A DNA stretch of 64,000 nt from Mesocentrotus franciscanus (Eukaryota; Echinodermata; Echinoidea; Camarodonta; Strongylocentrotidae), in contig CP137666.1 of NCBI GenBank assembly GCA_037976565.1, positions 49,255,271 to 49,319,270 of the forward strand. The letters run 5' to 3'. Position numbers and translations under genes: made by a program. The stretch's first letter is position 1. Every line of letters begins with the position of its first letter. Below are positions 51,701 through 58,660 of the stretch, one piece after another. The notes below the pieces were generated by a model. It had not been told where the DNA came from, ran no database searches, and saw only the letters and a program-made list of their open reading frames with translations.

Positions 51701-54021
51701 ATCTCCGGTTGTGAGAGTTTAATCGTAATGCCAAAATAGAACGGCTCTGTTTTCTGAAGTTCAACGGGAGATGTCAATGTCATATGAATATGATGAATGG
51801 GAAGGGGGGTTGAGAATGAAGCAATACATTGAAAAGCTCCTATTGTAAGACATCGGTGAACATATCGTCAAACAAGATTCGTGCAGAAATTTTGGGGATG
51901 TCTTTGATAGATTCTAGAGAGCAAGAAGTCATGGTCATATCGACATTCCTCTCTGGAAATTGGGCCATTGATAAAGATAGCTCTTTGTAGCCCGCTTACA
52001 ACCCCAATCTCTGTGTTTATGACAACATAAATTGACTCCATAATGGTAGATATTGTGCAACATGATCCCCCGCATCAATTTCTCATATTTCAGCAAGAGT
52101 GACAAATATAAATAAGAAAATACCTTGAATAACGGGTGAATTTTTTTTTTTAAGACTCATCAAATTGGGGGTACTTTGGAATCAATTTATGGGACAAAGG
52201 CCGACAAGTGAATCCCAAAGCTGCAATTGTATAGATTTGTGAGTGATTGGAGCTTGTAGCATCTATCGTTGGGCTGTGTGTCACCATTTTCCTGTTTGAT
52301 CCCCCGATCACAAGTCCCTGTGGTAGGGAGGCCTCTGGGGATATAGCCCATCAACAACATCACCCAATATCAACACGTAATTGTTACCTAGTCGGCACAA
52401 AAAACTCAATGAAAATCAGGGATTAATAAAATAAGGAATTATTACATTTCAAATCCCTCCTTTGGGGCCCGGTGACAATGGATTTCATATCCCAGTCATT
52501 TCCTTAAATTTATATCCACATCGTCCACGCACGGCTGAGCGCTTGTGACATCCAATCTTTTGATAGAATTTGTTCCAACTTTTAGGGGTCTATGAAATGA
52601 AATTTGAAAAGTGCAGGAAAGGTTATCCAAAGTGCATTTGTGTGATAAAGTCATTGAGTTTACACATAACGCAATTTGGTCAATCAGACATCATTTTTAT
52701 GTCTGTTTTTTTCCATTCCATCCTATTCTTTAGCAGCAAAACAGATGACTCAAACAAACAGGTGAAAACTCAATTCTTCATTAGGTCATTTAGCAAATCA
52801 GCCATTATGACACATGCTAGAAAAGCTGCACAACAATTGTTGATCTTGGCTTTGTGCCCTCAAGAAAGGAAACTGGAGGATGTCTGAAGAAAAGAGAACA
52901 TAATTTCTTCCTCCTAATCATCTTTAACCTCATTACACCTTTTGTGGCGTGCTATAAAAGCCAACACATTTTCCTCGCGTTAGTGGATACTGTGAATGGA
53001 CCGGGCCATGCTTCGGAGGCTGTCAATTCACCTGATTTTTTTTATACTGTTAGGAATAGGCACCAAAAAAAGGCAATGGAGGGGCCCCCGTCTCTTGCCC
53101 TAGGAAAGAAATATCTCCAAAATGTGAAGTAGAGTTCAAACCTCATCAACATGCCGACACAGCATTATCCATTTACAGCTCTTGGCACATCAAGGAATGT
53201 CTCAATAAAATTCTGAATTATGACATCTCTTAATAAATTCAATCACCCTATGTCACTATATATAACTACGTACATCTATATCTATATCTATATAAACGTA
53301 TATAAATATATATAGATATATCTCTTTATTTTGGTCTCTTCTTTTAACCATGGTGACTTCTGCTACAACCACCTTTTGTATAATTATATCTAGTAACATC
53401 TGATTTTTCCAATATGTACTATTCTCTAGGGGTAGTAGTCTAGTGGCAAAGGAAGAAGCAGAGGGAAAAGTAGTTTTGCAATAGTATATGTATACATTTA
53501 CAGGTATGTCATGAAAACTTACTGTACAAGTAGTAGGAGGAAGAGAAGTAGGGAAGGAGGGATGGAGGGGGGAGGAGGGAAAGGAGAAGGGAGAAGATGA
53601 GAAGAAGAAGAAGGGGAGGAGGAAGAAGATAAGGAGTAAAAGATAAAAGAAAAGGGAGACGAGGAGGATAAAACGGAAGAGAAGGGAGCTGGAGGAGCAC
53701 AACCAAGAAGAAGGAGCAGGAGGGGAGGGGGAGGAGGAAGAGAGGAGGAGAGGAGGATGGAAGGAGAAGGAGGAGGGGGAGGGGGAGATATTTTAAGCAT
53801 AAGGCTAACAAGTAAGTTGTAGCATGATATCCAGCCTAGTTCAGTGATCTGTGTCAATCACGTTAATTACTTACTCTAAAAATTCTGTGAGTTGGTTTCT
53901 GCTGCACTTGGACCATTTCCATGGGCTGGAGTGGTAGTTGAGCGTGGGGGCCATTACAGCGTACTTCCCTGCAACTATGTCACTCTGACATTTGAAGTTA
54001 CTGTCATGCAGCATATTGAAT
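1411..54021 (-). CDS. ADAMTS9: ADAMTS9/20-type secreted metalloprotease, 24 exons, partial at both ends
   Basis: This is a multi-exon gene read from high to low coordinates. Exons in transcript order: 54021-53875, 49747-49609, 41320-41213, 39910-39701, 39357-39240, 35429-35293, 34308-34191, 32221-32126, 31808-31642, 31198-31072, 30361-30235, 29730-29526, 29134-28970, 28299-28135, 27408-27092, 26454-26290, 25680-25450, 24951-24790, 24070-23903, 6466-6296, 3564-3397, 2887-2697, 2093-1905, 1549-1411. All introns are GT/AG and all phases join except at two apparent 1-base losses. Domain order is catalytic end, disintegrin-like, TSP1, Cys-rich, spacer, 14 more TSP1. The 15 TSP1 repeats and spacer motifs such as ILSVGDL and VSYSFN point to the GON-ADAMTS subgroup. 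Known family members are secreted, cleave proteoglycans such as versican, and act in matrix remodelling and cell migration; that role is from the family. Missing: signal peptide, propeptide, HExxH exon, GON domain. Confidence 0.93.
1905..2093 (-). CDS. ADAMTS9: ADAMTS exon 23: TSP1-14 core
   Basis: 189 nt, phase 0/0, 63 codons. It starts [20 protein letters not shown] and ends HWKIGVWTT. It is slightly longer than its sister repeats between the third and fourth Cys. Acceptor CATCTAG, donor ACG|GTATGC. Confidence 0.92.
2697..2887 (-). CDS. ADAMTS9: ADAMTS exon 22: TSP1-13 core, frame broken by one missing base
   Basis: 191 nt between clear splice sites (ACAG|TGC and GAG|GTGAGT); 192 would be expected for phase 0/0. 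It begins CNETCGD in frame, then one base is missing at about 2865-2866, in the codon just before VKLREVWC. As written, the start frame meets TAA right after CGDE. The rest ([33 protein letters not shown]) is intact in the shifted frame, so the exon looks like a normal TSP1 with a single-base error or lesion. Confidence 0.88.
3189..3350. repeat. CAT/CAC trinucleotide microsatellite
   Basis: Nearly pure mix of CAT, CAC and CTC triplets in an intron, just downstream of exon 21. Open frames across it on both strands are low-complexity artefacts (poly-Ile/Thr, poly-Asp). Confidence 0.95.
3397..3564 (-). CDS. ADAMTS9: ADAMTS exon 21: TSP1-12 core
   Basis: 168 nt, phase 0/0, 56 codons. It starts [16 protein letters not shown] and ends [16 protein letters not shown] gives a possible N-glycan site. 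A CAT/CAC microsatellite begins in the intron about 50 bp beyond its donor. Confidence 0.93.
4797..5363. mobile_element. MITE with 21-bp inverted ends flanked by TTAA
   Basis: Both ends carry TTAAAGGGATAGTTGAGTTC in inverted orientation with no mismatch over 21 bp, giving a 567-bp element without a coding frame. The terminal TTAA on each side fits a TTAA target duplication as in piggyBac-type elements (family knowledge). The interior includes a run of TTAA tetramers at about 5140-5159. Confidence 0.85.
5755..6015 (+). repeat. Dispersed repeat with GGACGGACGGA motif and terminal hairpin
   Basis: The phrases TCAAATTTCATTAAAATCCG and GGACGGACGGAAGG, followed by a small hairpin CCGACTTGGTCGG and GGGGATAA, are of a type that recurs in marine invertebrate genomes. 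The exact family was not identified and borders are approximate. Confidence 0.45.
6296..6466 (-). CDS. ADAMTS9: ADAMTS exon 20: TSP1-11 core
   Basis: 171 nt, phase 0/0, 57 codons. It starts [20 protein letters not shown] and ends [11 protein letters not shown]. Donor GAG|GTGGGT, acceptor CATGCAG. It is the first exon after the 17.4-kb intron. Confidence 0.93.
6511..7156. repeat. Tandem duplication, two 323-bp copies
   Basis: Copy 1 (6511-6833) and copy 2 (6834-7156) are almost identical, with a constant offset of 323 bp measured at both the TATATATGAA and TACAATTGCT landmarks. Only scattered substitutions and small indels separate them. It lies 45 bp upstream of exon 20, inside the 17.4-kb intron. 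Confidence 0.9.
11178..11540. mobile_element. MITE with ~45-bp inverted ends and TA target duplication
   Basis: The left end GTCTTCATCAGCTCGAGATT and its continuation through CCCGCTATTT reappear inverted at the right end with few mismatches. TA flanks both sides, as for Tc1/mariner-type insertions. The interior repeats parts of the end motif (GATGAAGACGC, AGCTCGAGA, AAATAGCGGG) several times. No coding frame. Confidence 0.85.
13239..13662. mobile_element. MITE with inverted ends GGGTGCRTTCAA and TAA target duplication
   Basis: The left end GGGTGCATTCAATCGACAC and right end (inverted) GGGTGCGTTCAAGCAATTTT match over about 25 bp with substitutions. TAA occurs directly outside both ends (13236-13238, 13663-13665). 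A 3-bp duplication of TWA type is usual for PIF/Harbinger elements. 424 bp, no transposase. Confidence 0.82.
17401..17437. repeat. (GA)n-rich tract
   Basis: Short purine-only run of GAGA and AAGGA units within the long intron. Confidence 0.8.
19375..19486. mobile_element. Possible short TTTAAA-ended inverted-repeat element
   Basis: TTTAAAGGGCAGACC at the left and TTTAAAGGTCAGAATAG inverted at the right face each other over 112 bp. The ends resemble the TTAA-flanked elements elsewhere in the window, but the match is short. Confidence 0.35.
21604..22590 (+). repeat. Minisatellite, ~50-bp unit, about 17-20 copies
   Basis: The core TCTGTTGACTGTTAATTTGG followed by TTCCTTATTG and GTGGCAGCGGTGGGA recurs about 17 times with clear and some degenerate edge copies. 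Spacer variants (TTATG, CTG, CTGGTTGCCA, TTTTTTGGGGG) alternate between units, indicating amplification of multi-unit blocks. Unit length varies from about 45 to 54 bp. No open frame passes through it. Confidence 0.93.
23903..24070 (-). CDS. ADAMTS9: ADAMTS exon 19: TSP1-10 core
   Basis: 168 nt, phase 0/0, 56 codons. It starts [16 protein letters not shown] and ends RWHTGSYST, where the usual second Trp is Tyr. Donor ACG|GTAAAA is weaker than its neighbours and opens the 17.4-kb intron, the longest one lying wholly inside the window. Confidence 0.91.
24790..24951 (-). CDS. ADAMTS9: ADAMTS exon 18: TSP1-9 core
   Basis: 162 nt, phase 0/0, 54 codons. It starts [20 protein letters not shown] and ends [11 protein letters not shown]. 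Standard TSP1 Cys spacing; noticeably more GC-rich than the surrounding introns. Confidence 0.93.
25450..25680 (-). CDS. ADAMTS9: ADAMTS exon 17: TSP1-8 plus basic linker
   Basis: 231 nt, phase 0/0, 77 codons. It starts [16 protein letters not shown] and reaches CNSQDCP. Then about 20 extra residues ([12 protein letters not shown] and on) come before SWRTSTWSP. The linker is basic and unique to this position, unlike the Thr-rich one in exon 15. Donor CCA|GTGAGT. Confidence 0.92.
26290..26454 (-). CDS. ADAMTS9: ADAMTS exon 16: TSP1-7 core
   Basis: 165 nt, phase 0/0, 55 codons. It starts [16 protein letters not shown] and ends [11 protein letters not shown]. It has the full six-Cys set and the fucosylation consensus. 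Donor GAG|GTGAGT. Confidence 0.93.
27092..27408 (-). CDS. ADAMTS9: ADAMTS exon 15: TSP1-6 plus Thr-rich linker, frame broken by one missing base
   Basis: 317 nt between clear splice sites (CAG|TGC and CCA|GTAAGT); 318 would be expected for the phase 0/0 pattern. It starts [16 protein letters not shown] in frame up to EQEC near 27286. The frame then shifts by one so that [18 protein letters not shown] and later [11 protein letters not shown] are read. A single missing base at about 27282-27286 restores everything. The linker of about 50 residues after the last Cys is rich in Thr/Pro, suggesting mucin-type O-glycans. I infer an assembly error or allele, but a real lesion cannot be excluded. Confidence 0.88.
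28135..28299 (-). CDS. ADAMTS9: ADAMTS exon 14: TSP1-5 core
   Basis: 165 nt, phase 0/0, 55 codons. It starts [20 protein letters not shown] and ends [11 protein letters not shown]. Typical TSP1 repeat with six Cys; donor TCG|GTAAGG, acceptor TTGTCAG. Confidence 0.93.
28970..29134 (-). CDS. ADAMTS9: ADAMTS exon 13: TSP1-4 core
   Basis: 165 nt, phase 0/0, 55 codons. It starts [16 protein letters not shown] and ends [11 protein letters not shown]. It contains six Cys in TSP1 spacing and the C-x2-S-C-x2-G fucosylation consensus. The last Trp pair belongs structurally to TSP1-5. Confidence 0.92.
29526..29730 (-). CDS. ADAMTS9: ADAMTS exon 12: TSP1-3 and the Trp strand of TSP1-4
   Basis: 205 nt, phase 2 in, phase 0 out. 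It reads [20 protein letters not shown] and ends [10 protein letters not shown]. The repeat has CNEQC in place of CSxTC, so no O-fucose consensus, like TSP1-2 and, as I recall, the matching repeats of vertebrate ADAMTS9. From here on the exon boundary falls just before the first Cys of each repeat. Confidence 0.92.
30235..30361 (-). CDS. ADAMTS9: ADAMTS exon 11: TSP1-2
   Basis: 127 nt, phase 1 in, phase 2 out. It reads [19 protein letters not shown], then [16 protein letters not shown] and NTRCIV. The Cys spacing completes the second TSP1 repeat. The donor is CG|GTAAGA; CG plus A from the next exon gives Arg, producing R-WHV at the start of TSP1-3. Confidence 0.92.
30498..30555 (+). repeat. 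Degenerate TTAGGG-like patch
   Basis: GATTAGGATTAGGGTTGCC, then GGTTTAGGGTTAGG and GGGATTAGGG contain several TTAGGG or ATTAGGG units. It is short and imperfect, inside the intron between exons 10 and 11. It may be a chance or repair-derived interstitial telomeric sequence. Confidence 0.5.
31072..31198 (-). CDS. ADAMTS9: ADAMTS exon 10: end of spacer and start of TSP1-2
   Basis: 127 nt, phase 0 in, phase 1 out. It reads [19 protein letters not shown] and then [17 protein letters not shown]. The LSVG and VxYSFN motifs set it in the ADAMTS9/20 group. A second AG lies 13 nt inside (after TCTGTAG); using it would give an immediate TAA, so only the acceptor before ATTTTATC keeps the frame. The TSP1-2 first Cys region (CDRDC) lacks the Ser/Thr needed for O-fucosylation. 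Confidence 0.92.
31642..31808 (-). CDS. ADAMTS9: ADAMTS exon 9: spacer domain, middle
   Basis: 167 nt, phase 1 in, phase 0 out. It reads [20 protein letters not shown], then [14 protein letters not shown] and ends INLY. FxLNGNF and YSGSxxxVExI match the spacer of ADAMTS9/20. NKT gives a possible N-glycan site. The donor is TAT|GTGAGT. Confidence 0.93.
32126..32221 (-). CDS. ADAMTS9: ADAMTS exon 8: spacer domain, first part
   Basis: 96 nt, phase 1 in, phase 1 out. It reads [20 protein letters not shown] and ends GRAEDDNYL. The pattern IPxGxTxIxIxQ followed by DNYLAL is typical of the start of the ADAMTS spacer, a Cys-poor beta-sandwich that binds matrix and substrate. Confidence 0.93.
32335..32485. 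repeat. Possible retroelement-derived fragment with CATCAT start
   Basis: A (CAT)n run leads into a GC-richer stretch with CACACTGTGGGGTTGG and CACCCGGCCGGTGAGGCC. It stands out from the AT-rich intron. A truncated dispersed element is likely but the family is unknown. Confidence 0.3.
32542..33107. mobile_element. TTAA-flanked MITE, copy 1
   Basis: 566 bp. Left end TTAAAGGGCAATCCCACCC, right end inverted TTAAAGGAAAATCAAACCC. It shares long blocks with the copy at 33573-34099 (ACAGAATGGCAAAAGTTTGA, GGTCAGTGGATTGTGACGTA, ACATTACCGCTTCAGCCA). No coding frame. Confidence 0.85.
33178..33448. mobile_element. Fold-back element with ~85-bp near-perfect inverted arms
   Basis: The left arm GGGGTGTTTCACAAAGACTA runs on through ACTTAAGTATAACAGGCCGT to TTGCTCTCA. 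The right arm repeats it inverted with about two mismatches over 85 bp. The spacer is about 100 bp, with no coding frame. The sequence could form a long hairpin or cruciform. It sits between the two TTAA elements. Confidence 0.9.
33573..34099. mobile_element. TTAA-flanked MITE, copy 2
   Basis: 527 bp, colinear with 32542-33107 but with several small deletions. Left end TTAAAGGGTAATCCAACCC; right end reads ATTTGATTTCCTTTTAA. Same orientation as copy 1. It lies in the intron between exons 7 and 8. Confidence 0.85.
34191..34308 (-). CDS. ADAMTS9: ADAMTS exon 7: end of Cys-rich domain
   Basis: 118 nt, phase 0 start, phase 1 end. It reads [18 protein letters not shown], then VCGGDNSAC and [10 protein letters not shown], [12 protein letters not shown] and the C after it are the strongest fingerprint of the ADAMTS Cys-rich domain. 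The transition into the spacer occurs here. Confidence 0.95.
34575..34900 (-). mobile_element. Probable 3' end of a truncated LINE, minus strand
   Basis: Read on the minus strand, a non-coding stretch (ACCCACTTCCCTCAAGCC, then GGCTTTATCGGGTGCTAATG) ends in ATGAAATAATAAATTG and ATTGAATTGAATT. Such ATTGAATTGAAT tails are usual for CR1/L2-type LINE 3' ends. No reverse transcriptase remnant is visible, so the assignment is tentative. Confidence 0.4.
35293..35429 (-). CDS. ADAMTS9: ADAMTS exon 6: Cys-rich domain, middle
   Basis: 137 nt, phase 1 start, phase 0 end. It reads [20 protein letters not shown], then MDGTKC and DICVQGQCR. DRCKLxC, VxDGTxC and xCVQGxC are conserved ADAMTS Cys-rich motifs; the V is split over the intron. 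The donor is AGG|GTAAGT. Confidence 0.94.
36431..36470. repeat. (ATTTTATATA)4 decamer array
   Basis: Four exact tandem copies of a 10-bp AT-only unit, followed by degenerate TTTCATTT copies. Confidence 0.92.
38896..39167. mobile_element. Candidate MITE with AATAGACCAGTTC inverted ends
   Basis: The left end AATAGACCAGTTCGTAG and inverted right end AATAGACCAGTTCTTAG match at 16 of 17 positions across a 272-bp span. No coding frame and no clear target duplication. Confidence 0.6.
39240..39357 (-). CDS. ADAMTS9: ADAMTS exon 5: end of TSP1-1, start of Cys-rich domain
   Basis: 118 nt, phase 0 start, phase 1 end. It begins [19 protein letters not shown] and ends VRWVPKYEG. FRExQCxxFN and WVPKY are signature motifs of the ADAMTS Cys-rich domain. 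The intron to the previous exon is only 343 bp; the next one is 3.8 kb. Confidence 0.94.
39701..39910 (-). CDS. ADAMTS9: ADAMTS exon 4: end of disintegrin-like domain and central TSP1-1
   Basis: 210 nt, phase 0/0, 70 codons. WCSHGEC closes the disintegrin-like domain. The central thrombospondin type 1 repeat follows as [20 protein letters not shown] and continues with [15 protein letters not shown]. It has the WxxW pattern used for Trp C-mannosylation and the C-x2-T-C-x2-G site used for O-fucosylation by POFUT2 (family knowledge). NPxPxxGGKYC is a hallmark of the central TSP1 of ADAMTS proteins. Confidence 0.95.
41213..41320 (-). CDS. ADAMTS9: ADAMTS exon 3: disintegrin-like domain, middle
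   Basis: 108 nt, phase 0 at both ends, 36 codons. It reads [19 protein letters not shown] and then [21 protein letters not shown] and PWADGTPCG are near-invariant ADAMTS disintegrin-like motifs. The acceptor follows a T-rich tract ending TTTCAG and the donor is GTAAGT. Confidence 0.94.
41500..41812 (-). mobile_element. tRNA-derived SINE
   Basis: On the minus strand the 5' head has an A box (TGGTCCAGTGG) and a B box (GGTTCGATCCC, complement near 41747-41757) about 33 bp apart, as in a tRNA-derived pol III promoter. The body runs on to the 3' motif AAAGCGCTTAGAGACGG and AGCGCTATATAAATC. It is about 310 bp, apparently full length. The head has lost tRNA folding at the 3' side, so it is not a tRNA gene. 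Confidence 0.85.
43944..44635. repeat. Polypurine minisatellite, ~18-bp unit
   Basis: About 690 bp of almost pure A/G on the plus strand built from GGAAGAGGGGAAGGGAGA and close variants, ending in (GGGA)n and (GA)n. Such mirror-rich purine tracts can form triplex DNA (established knowledge). The open frames across it are artefacts. Confidence 0.95.
45739..45774. repeat. (CT)n microsatellite
   Basis: About 18 uninterrupted CT dinucleotides inside the intron between exons 2 and 3. Confidence 0.95.
46750..47174. mobile_element. MITE with inverted ends ACCCCGTTCTCA and CTAAC target duplication
   Basis: 425 bp. The left end ACCCCGTTCTCACTCACTT and inverted right end ACCCCGTTCTCATTCACTT differ at one position. 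CTAAC is present directly outside both ends (46745-46749, 47175-47179). Inside, AACGGGTC and AGACCGCTCC motifs recur in both orientations. It is more GC-rich than the surroundings, with a CGCGCGCGG patch in the middle. No transposase frame. Confidence 0.88.
48466..48790 (+). repeat. Degenerate tandem repeat, ~87-98-bp period
   Basis: TTATCCCAAGCTAAA followed by CCCTTTAACCATTTAACC recurs near 48466, 48564, 48655 and 48742 with drift and indels. Confidence 0.7.
49609..49747 (-). CDS. ADAMTS9: ADAMTS exon 2: start of disintegrin-like domain
   Basis: 139 nt, starting with one base that completes Asp, ending in phase 0 at TYM|GTAAGT. It reads [17 protein letters not shown], then a conserved stretch with [14 protein letters not shown]. 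The Cys pattern is that of the ADAMTS disintegrin-like domain, which has no RGD loop and works as a substrate exosite. NIT is a possible N-glycosylation sequon. It is flanked by long introns of 4.1 and 8.3 kb. Confidence 0.93.
49748..53874 (-). other. 4.1-kb intron between exons 1 and 2
   Basis: Mostly unique AT-rich sequence. A TATATC/TATATA low-complexity patch occurs at about 53274-53325 and a purine-rich stretch at 53528-53790. No exon or element recognised. Confidence 0.7.
53528..53790. repeat. Purine-rich (GGA/GAA) low-complexity tract
   Basis: Irregular runs of GGAGGA, AAGAAG and GGGAG on the plus strand close to exon 1. Three overlapping Ser/Leu/Pro-rich open frames on the minus strand are artefacts of this composition. 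Confidence 0.9.
53875..54021 (-). CDS. ADAMTS9: ADAMTS exon 1 of window: end of catalytic domain
   Basis: 147 nt, acceptor phase 2, donor phase 2 (GA|GTAAGT). It opens with A|TTC AAT ATG, reading [11 protein letters not shown]. The His-Asp pair is the third zinc ligand and the Asp typical of reprolysins; the HELGH part of the motif must be on the previous exon, beyond this window. [19 protein letters not shown] follows, where the Met of VMAP is the Met-turn. It ends TEFL and joins the next exon to give D-LGYGECLL, the family's transition into the disintegrin-like domain. Confidence 0.93.
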
Positions 54022-57000
54022 CTGTAATGTAAAGTGAGAGGGTGGAAAGAGAGATAAATGGCCATTTTAGAAATATCAGTTACCGGTATTAAAAATTACA
54101 GACTTTCAATACAGTCCCAAGGAGCATAAACTTGCTCTTCTGCATTACAAAATATTACACTTACCAACATAAATTCCAAAACATATACCCTCGTAACTAA
54201 ACGACAGAGATACGTTCATCTACATGTATATTCCAATCCTTTACATAACTATACTTATGACTCTTAATGAGATGCTGTTCCTAGAAATGTCAAAATTTCT
54301 TCAGCAAATCAGAAAACTGATAAACATCTTCCCACGAACAACCTCCAAACAAAATATCCTCCAATTGATAGAGTAACTCCTCTTCTATCCTCTGTATGAA
54401 ATCCCTTCCATCAACATAACATGTTTCTATTTGTATTATCGGTAGAGATCTCCCACTTGGAGCTGAGTCAGAGATGGTAGGTTAAAGGAGAAATGCAAGT
54501 TTACTGTAGTGAAATTGTCCAAAAAAATTCCTCCACGAAATAAAAGGTAATAAACAGTACATAATGAAATGTAATGGATATAACTACAGAAATAAATGAA
54601 ATATTTAAGTCATTTACCCTTGGGATATAAATTGATTTCTATATAACGAGCGTTTTAAAAAGATTTCAGCTCTTGAAAATTGTTTTATCCTAAATTTGCT
54701 TGATCTTTTCTGACACTTTACATAGTGCATATTTCTATTGTGAAATAATCAAGTACAGAAAAATGATGACCAGTGCTAATCATGACAATACTTCAGGTCA
54801 TATATTCTTTTTGAAGCCAAAAGGGAATTAACTTTATGTAAAACTACCTAAATGGTCTTCTGACTCAATGATCCAATGATCTTCATGCCACCATTAATCT
54901 CATTGACACTGAAGGCTGCAGTATTTCGCTACTCTGTATGCAAAATTTCTGCAGCACTGCAAATGTCATATATTTTCATGTGTTTTTCTCCTGTTAAGAG
55001 CAGAAAAGACATTAAGTCTGTATTGAATAATAAGAGTTTTCTTAGGGAAATATTTACTTTGCTTTGTCAAAATTTCTAATCCATACAGATTTACAGATTA
55101 TTGAAAAAGAGAACAGTGGCGTTGATTTTCTGTCAAAAGGCATCTTTTCTTGTATCATTCCCAGCAATTTCATTACCTACAAAAATAAACATAAATTATG
55201 AATAGAGAAAAGTGTACAGTGATCTACAATTTGACAATAGGGTAATTAATGTCATTTTCCATGATCATAAGCACTTGTACTTATTTGTTGGTTCTGAAAT
55301 TGGCAATTTTTTACATCTCACTCAAACTTCCAGGGAAAACTGTAAAATATAATGAGCCTAGCTCAGCAGCACTTTAAATAACCCATCAAACAGGAGGATA
55401 AAATCAAAACTGCCAGACAAGTTGAAAGTCAATTTGTCACATCGTAAAACTTACTTGGCTTGCTAAACCCAAATGGTGTTGTATCTCAATGTCAAACTGA
55501 GCAACCAAACTGACGCAAACAAGTTCAAAAGAGCATGAAATTTATGGGGCCACGGTCCATTAATGGACTAGCTCTGTGAACATGGCCTAAGTCAGGCATA
55601 GCATGTACTTGACCTAAACTGATAGAAACCAAATTACTTTCTATCACCCAAATGTAATCACCACATGCTACCGTGGAGGTTGCATAGAGATGCGGTCGAT
55701 TCAAGTTGTCACTAGCATCACACCTATCTCTCCCTTCTGAACTTTCCTAATGAATATTATTCATTCAATAAATTACAGTAAAGGTTGGTTTGATTCCTTT
55801 TTTAATGTATTTTTTTGCACTGATTACCTATTGACTCTTAGTTTTGTTATCTGTCCTCTTTGCTGTGTGGAGGATGTTTTGTCAGTATCTTTCAATAGGT
55901 CAAGGCTGCCATTTAATTCATTAGTTCGATAAATTTTTGAAATAAATTCTTGATTTTGGCTGAAACTCTGGAATAGAATTTGTATTTCCCTGAGAAATAT
56001 TTTCAATACAAACATGTATAAACAGAATGTACTCATATTAATATGATGGTAAGTTTCATCATGATCATCTTCATGATCGTTGTCACCATCATCAAAAACA
56101 GCAAAATGTGTCCCTCCAAATGAAATCCTTGCGCAACAGGTATTCATCATAATAATTCCATGAGGGCTGGTTTTCAGTTTCATTATCACTACCAACAGAA
56201 TGATTTGTGAAATAAAAAAGAAATAAATGAAAAGAAAACTTTTCTTGTCTGAATGTCAGACTAATCTTGACCCACAGAAGTGATATGAGGTTAACACAAC
56301 ACTGGACAAGAAGGTAATACTCTTCTATTTCCAAACAAAACATCTATTTTGACAACAAATATTAAAAAACAAACTAAACAATGAAAGAGAATATGTCCAG
56401 GGGTCCAATTTCACATAATTGCAATACTAGTAGGCATAATTTACAAAGAACAGGAATAAATAGACACATACAACAAAAATACAAATTCTGGTAAATAAAC
56501 ATATTCATATTACTGTACTATGGTACCATAGCAAGTCCTCACAAAGGGGTATTAGTATATTCCAGTTGCCATGGTAACCATACTATCCCCTAAATGGAGT
56601 CTCCAGACCCACCCTCCTTGACCCCAAAATATGGTCACCGACAAAAATTGTCAATTTAGATGATATATGGATGAAAGGCAGCCTTGTATTATCATATCAG
56701 GATGAAAATCCCTTGCCATCTTCAAAAAGGAAATTCAATGTTTTTCTGAAAATTCCTTCACAAAGCCATCTCGTTCATCACATCATGGGCTCCTCATCTT
56801 ACTCTTGATGAAAAAGAGATTCAAGGTTTACTGAAACTTCCCTCTCTCACAAATTCCCTTTTATGATCATATAATAACCTGATATATCAATATAACATCA
56901 AGAGGGGCTCATCTTTAAATCTGATTCAAGGTTTTCTGGCAAAAGTCGTCCACATGTGAAAACATTCTCTCCATAAGAAATTACTTGTATACACTGTCAG

Positions 57001-58594
57001 AAACAACAAAATAGCGGAAGCAAATTTATTGGGGGAAAAAACCCTTAGCTAGCTATTCTTGTAAAGAAACAAATATTAAATTCCGCAGAGCTGTAGCCTG
57101 TAATGAAGTATTAACTTTCCGCTGACCTTCAAAATGCCTTTACTTCATTTAGAATCTGAAATGCCTAATATATATATATCTCTTTGATTTCCAAAAATGG
57201 CAAATCAGAAATTTTTCAAACTTTAATAAAAGCTTCAACGACTATTCGTAGTACTAGTAACACCAAGCAAAATTTCTATTCTGTTGGATTTCATTGCTTG
57301 AAGTTGAAGAATAGCAAAGTTAGCAAAGTTGCATTCTTCTTTTGAAGTGAATTAAAAGGCAAATAACAAGTGAAAAAAGAGAATACTGGGTCATTTTATA
57401 AATCTGCTTTTATTTCCATGTATCTCTGTAACTATTTCTAGAACAAAAAAGCACAGGATATTTCCGGCAAAGAACATTCTCTAAAGTTGTCCCCTTCTAA
57501 AAATATGAACAGAGCCACATCACATTTCATAAATTATACCTGGCCTTTAAAACCACCTATTTCATATTGGTATACTCCCTACCACATACGAACAAGGACA
57601 TATATAATGAAGATGCAGTATTAGATAATACCATGCCGAAGGGTTCTGAAACTAGCATGGCGAAGTGATAATTGAAATCACTTACACTCTCAAAATTGGA
57701 GCCACATTTTCAGGATTTTATCATTACCAAGTTAGTTTCAGGACAACAAACTTCAAATTTCCTCCTTTCATACACTAGCACCTTGTGATTTTGTTTGCGG
57801 CCTGTTTCCACTGCCCATTCATAAGTTTGTATGTCCATTTTAGCCAATGCAATTACCATTGAGAAAGATGGCTTGTACAGTTCTAGCAGTGGTGAAAATC
57901 AGTTGAGCTGAAATACAGGTAATTACTATTTTCCTATGAAAGAAGCGACTTTTATTCTAGAGTTTGTGAGTGACAAAATATTTATCTTTTGAGGGATTGA
58001 GAAAGTACATTTGGACATTTGGAATAGGGAGAAAAAGAAGAAAATAATAATTAGCTTTCTGGAAAGGAGGACACTGTTTAACCTGCAACCTAAGAAAGAA
58101 ACTACTTTTGTATAATTGCAGGAAATGGAATTGATAAAAATCTTTCCATCAGTAAGTCATATTCAAAATTGTATAATAGATTAATACATGTTTGATTCAC
58201 ACAAAAAAATTAGATCTTTCATCATCTCCTGATGACAAAATCAACCATTCTTTAGCTGATGAAGAAAACCTTATACACAATATCAGCGAGGTTAATAAAT
58301 GCTGATACAGATCGGACAAACCTTCACAACACTTATCCCTCCCCCACTCCAAAACACAAAACTCAAAAGGAACTCATTCAAATAAAATGACTGATGGCAT
58401 CATTGGGTCCAAAATTTGTTCAAAGCCCGATTAACACCAGATTACACGCTTGATATCGGATGGGTATAATACCTCAACAACCAAAGGCAACCATATAACA
58501 GTTGGTTGGCAAATACTCAACGGCTATACAATGATGTCACATTGTTCATTGATGAGAAGTGACCACTCCATTTTGTGAGTTTTGTGAGTTTTGT

Positions 58595-58660
58595 GAGTTG
58601 TGGCCGAATGACCTAGTCTGTGGGTTCAGATTCGATTCTGAGCTTTCTGCAGACACTTAA
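58595..58660 (+). repeat. Possible tRNA-like SINE relic
   Basis: TGGCCGAATGACC resembles an A box and GGTTCAGATTCGATTCTG a degenerate B box about 20 bp further on. There is no acceptor-stem pairing. It is weak evidence for an old SINE head. Confidence 0.25.

Noticed and set aside
53256..53857. Overlapping Ser/Leu/Pro-rich open frames on the minus strand
   Set aside because: Low-complexity purine tract in an intron; no domain and no splice context.
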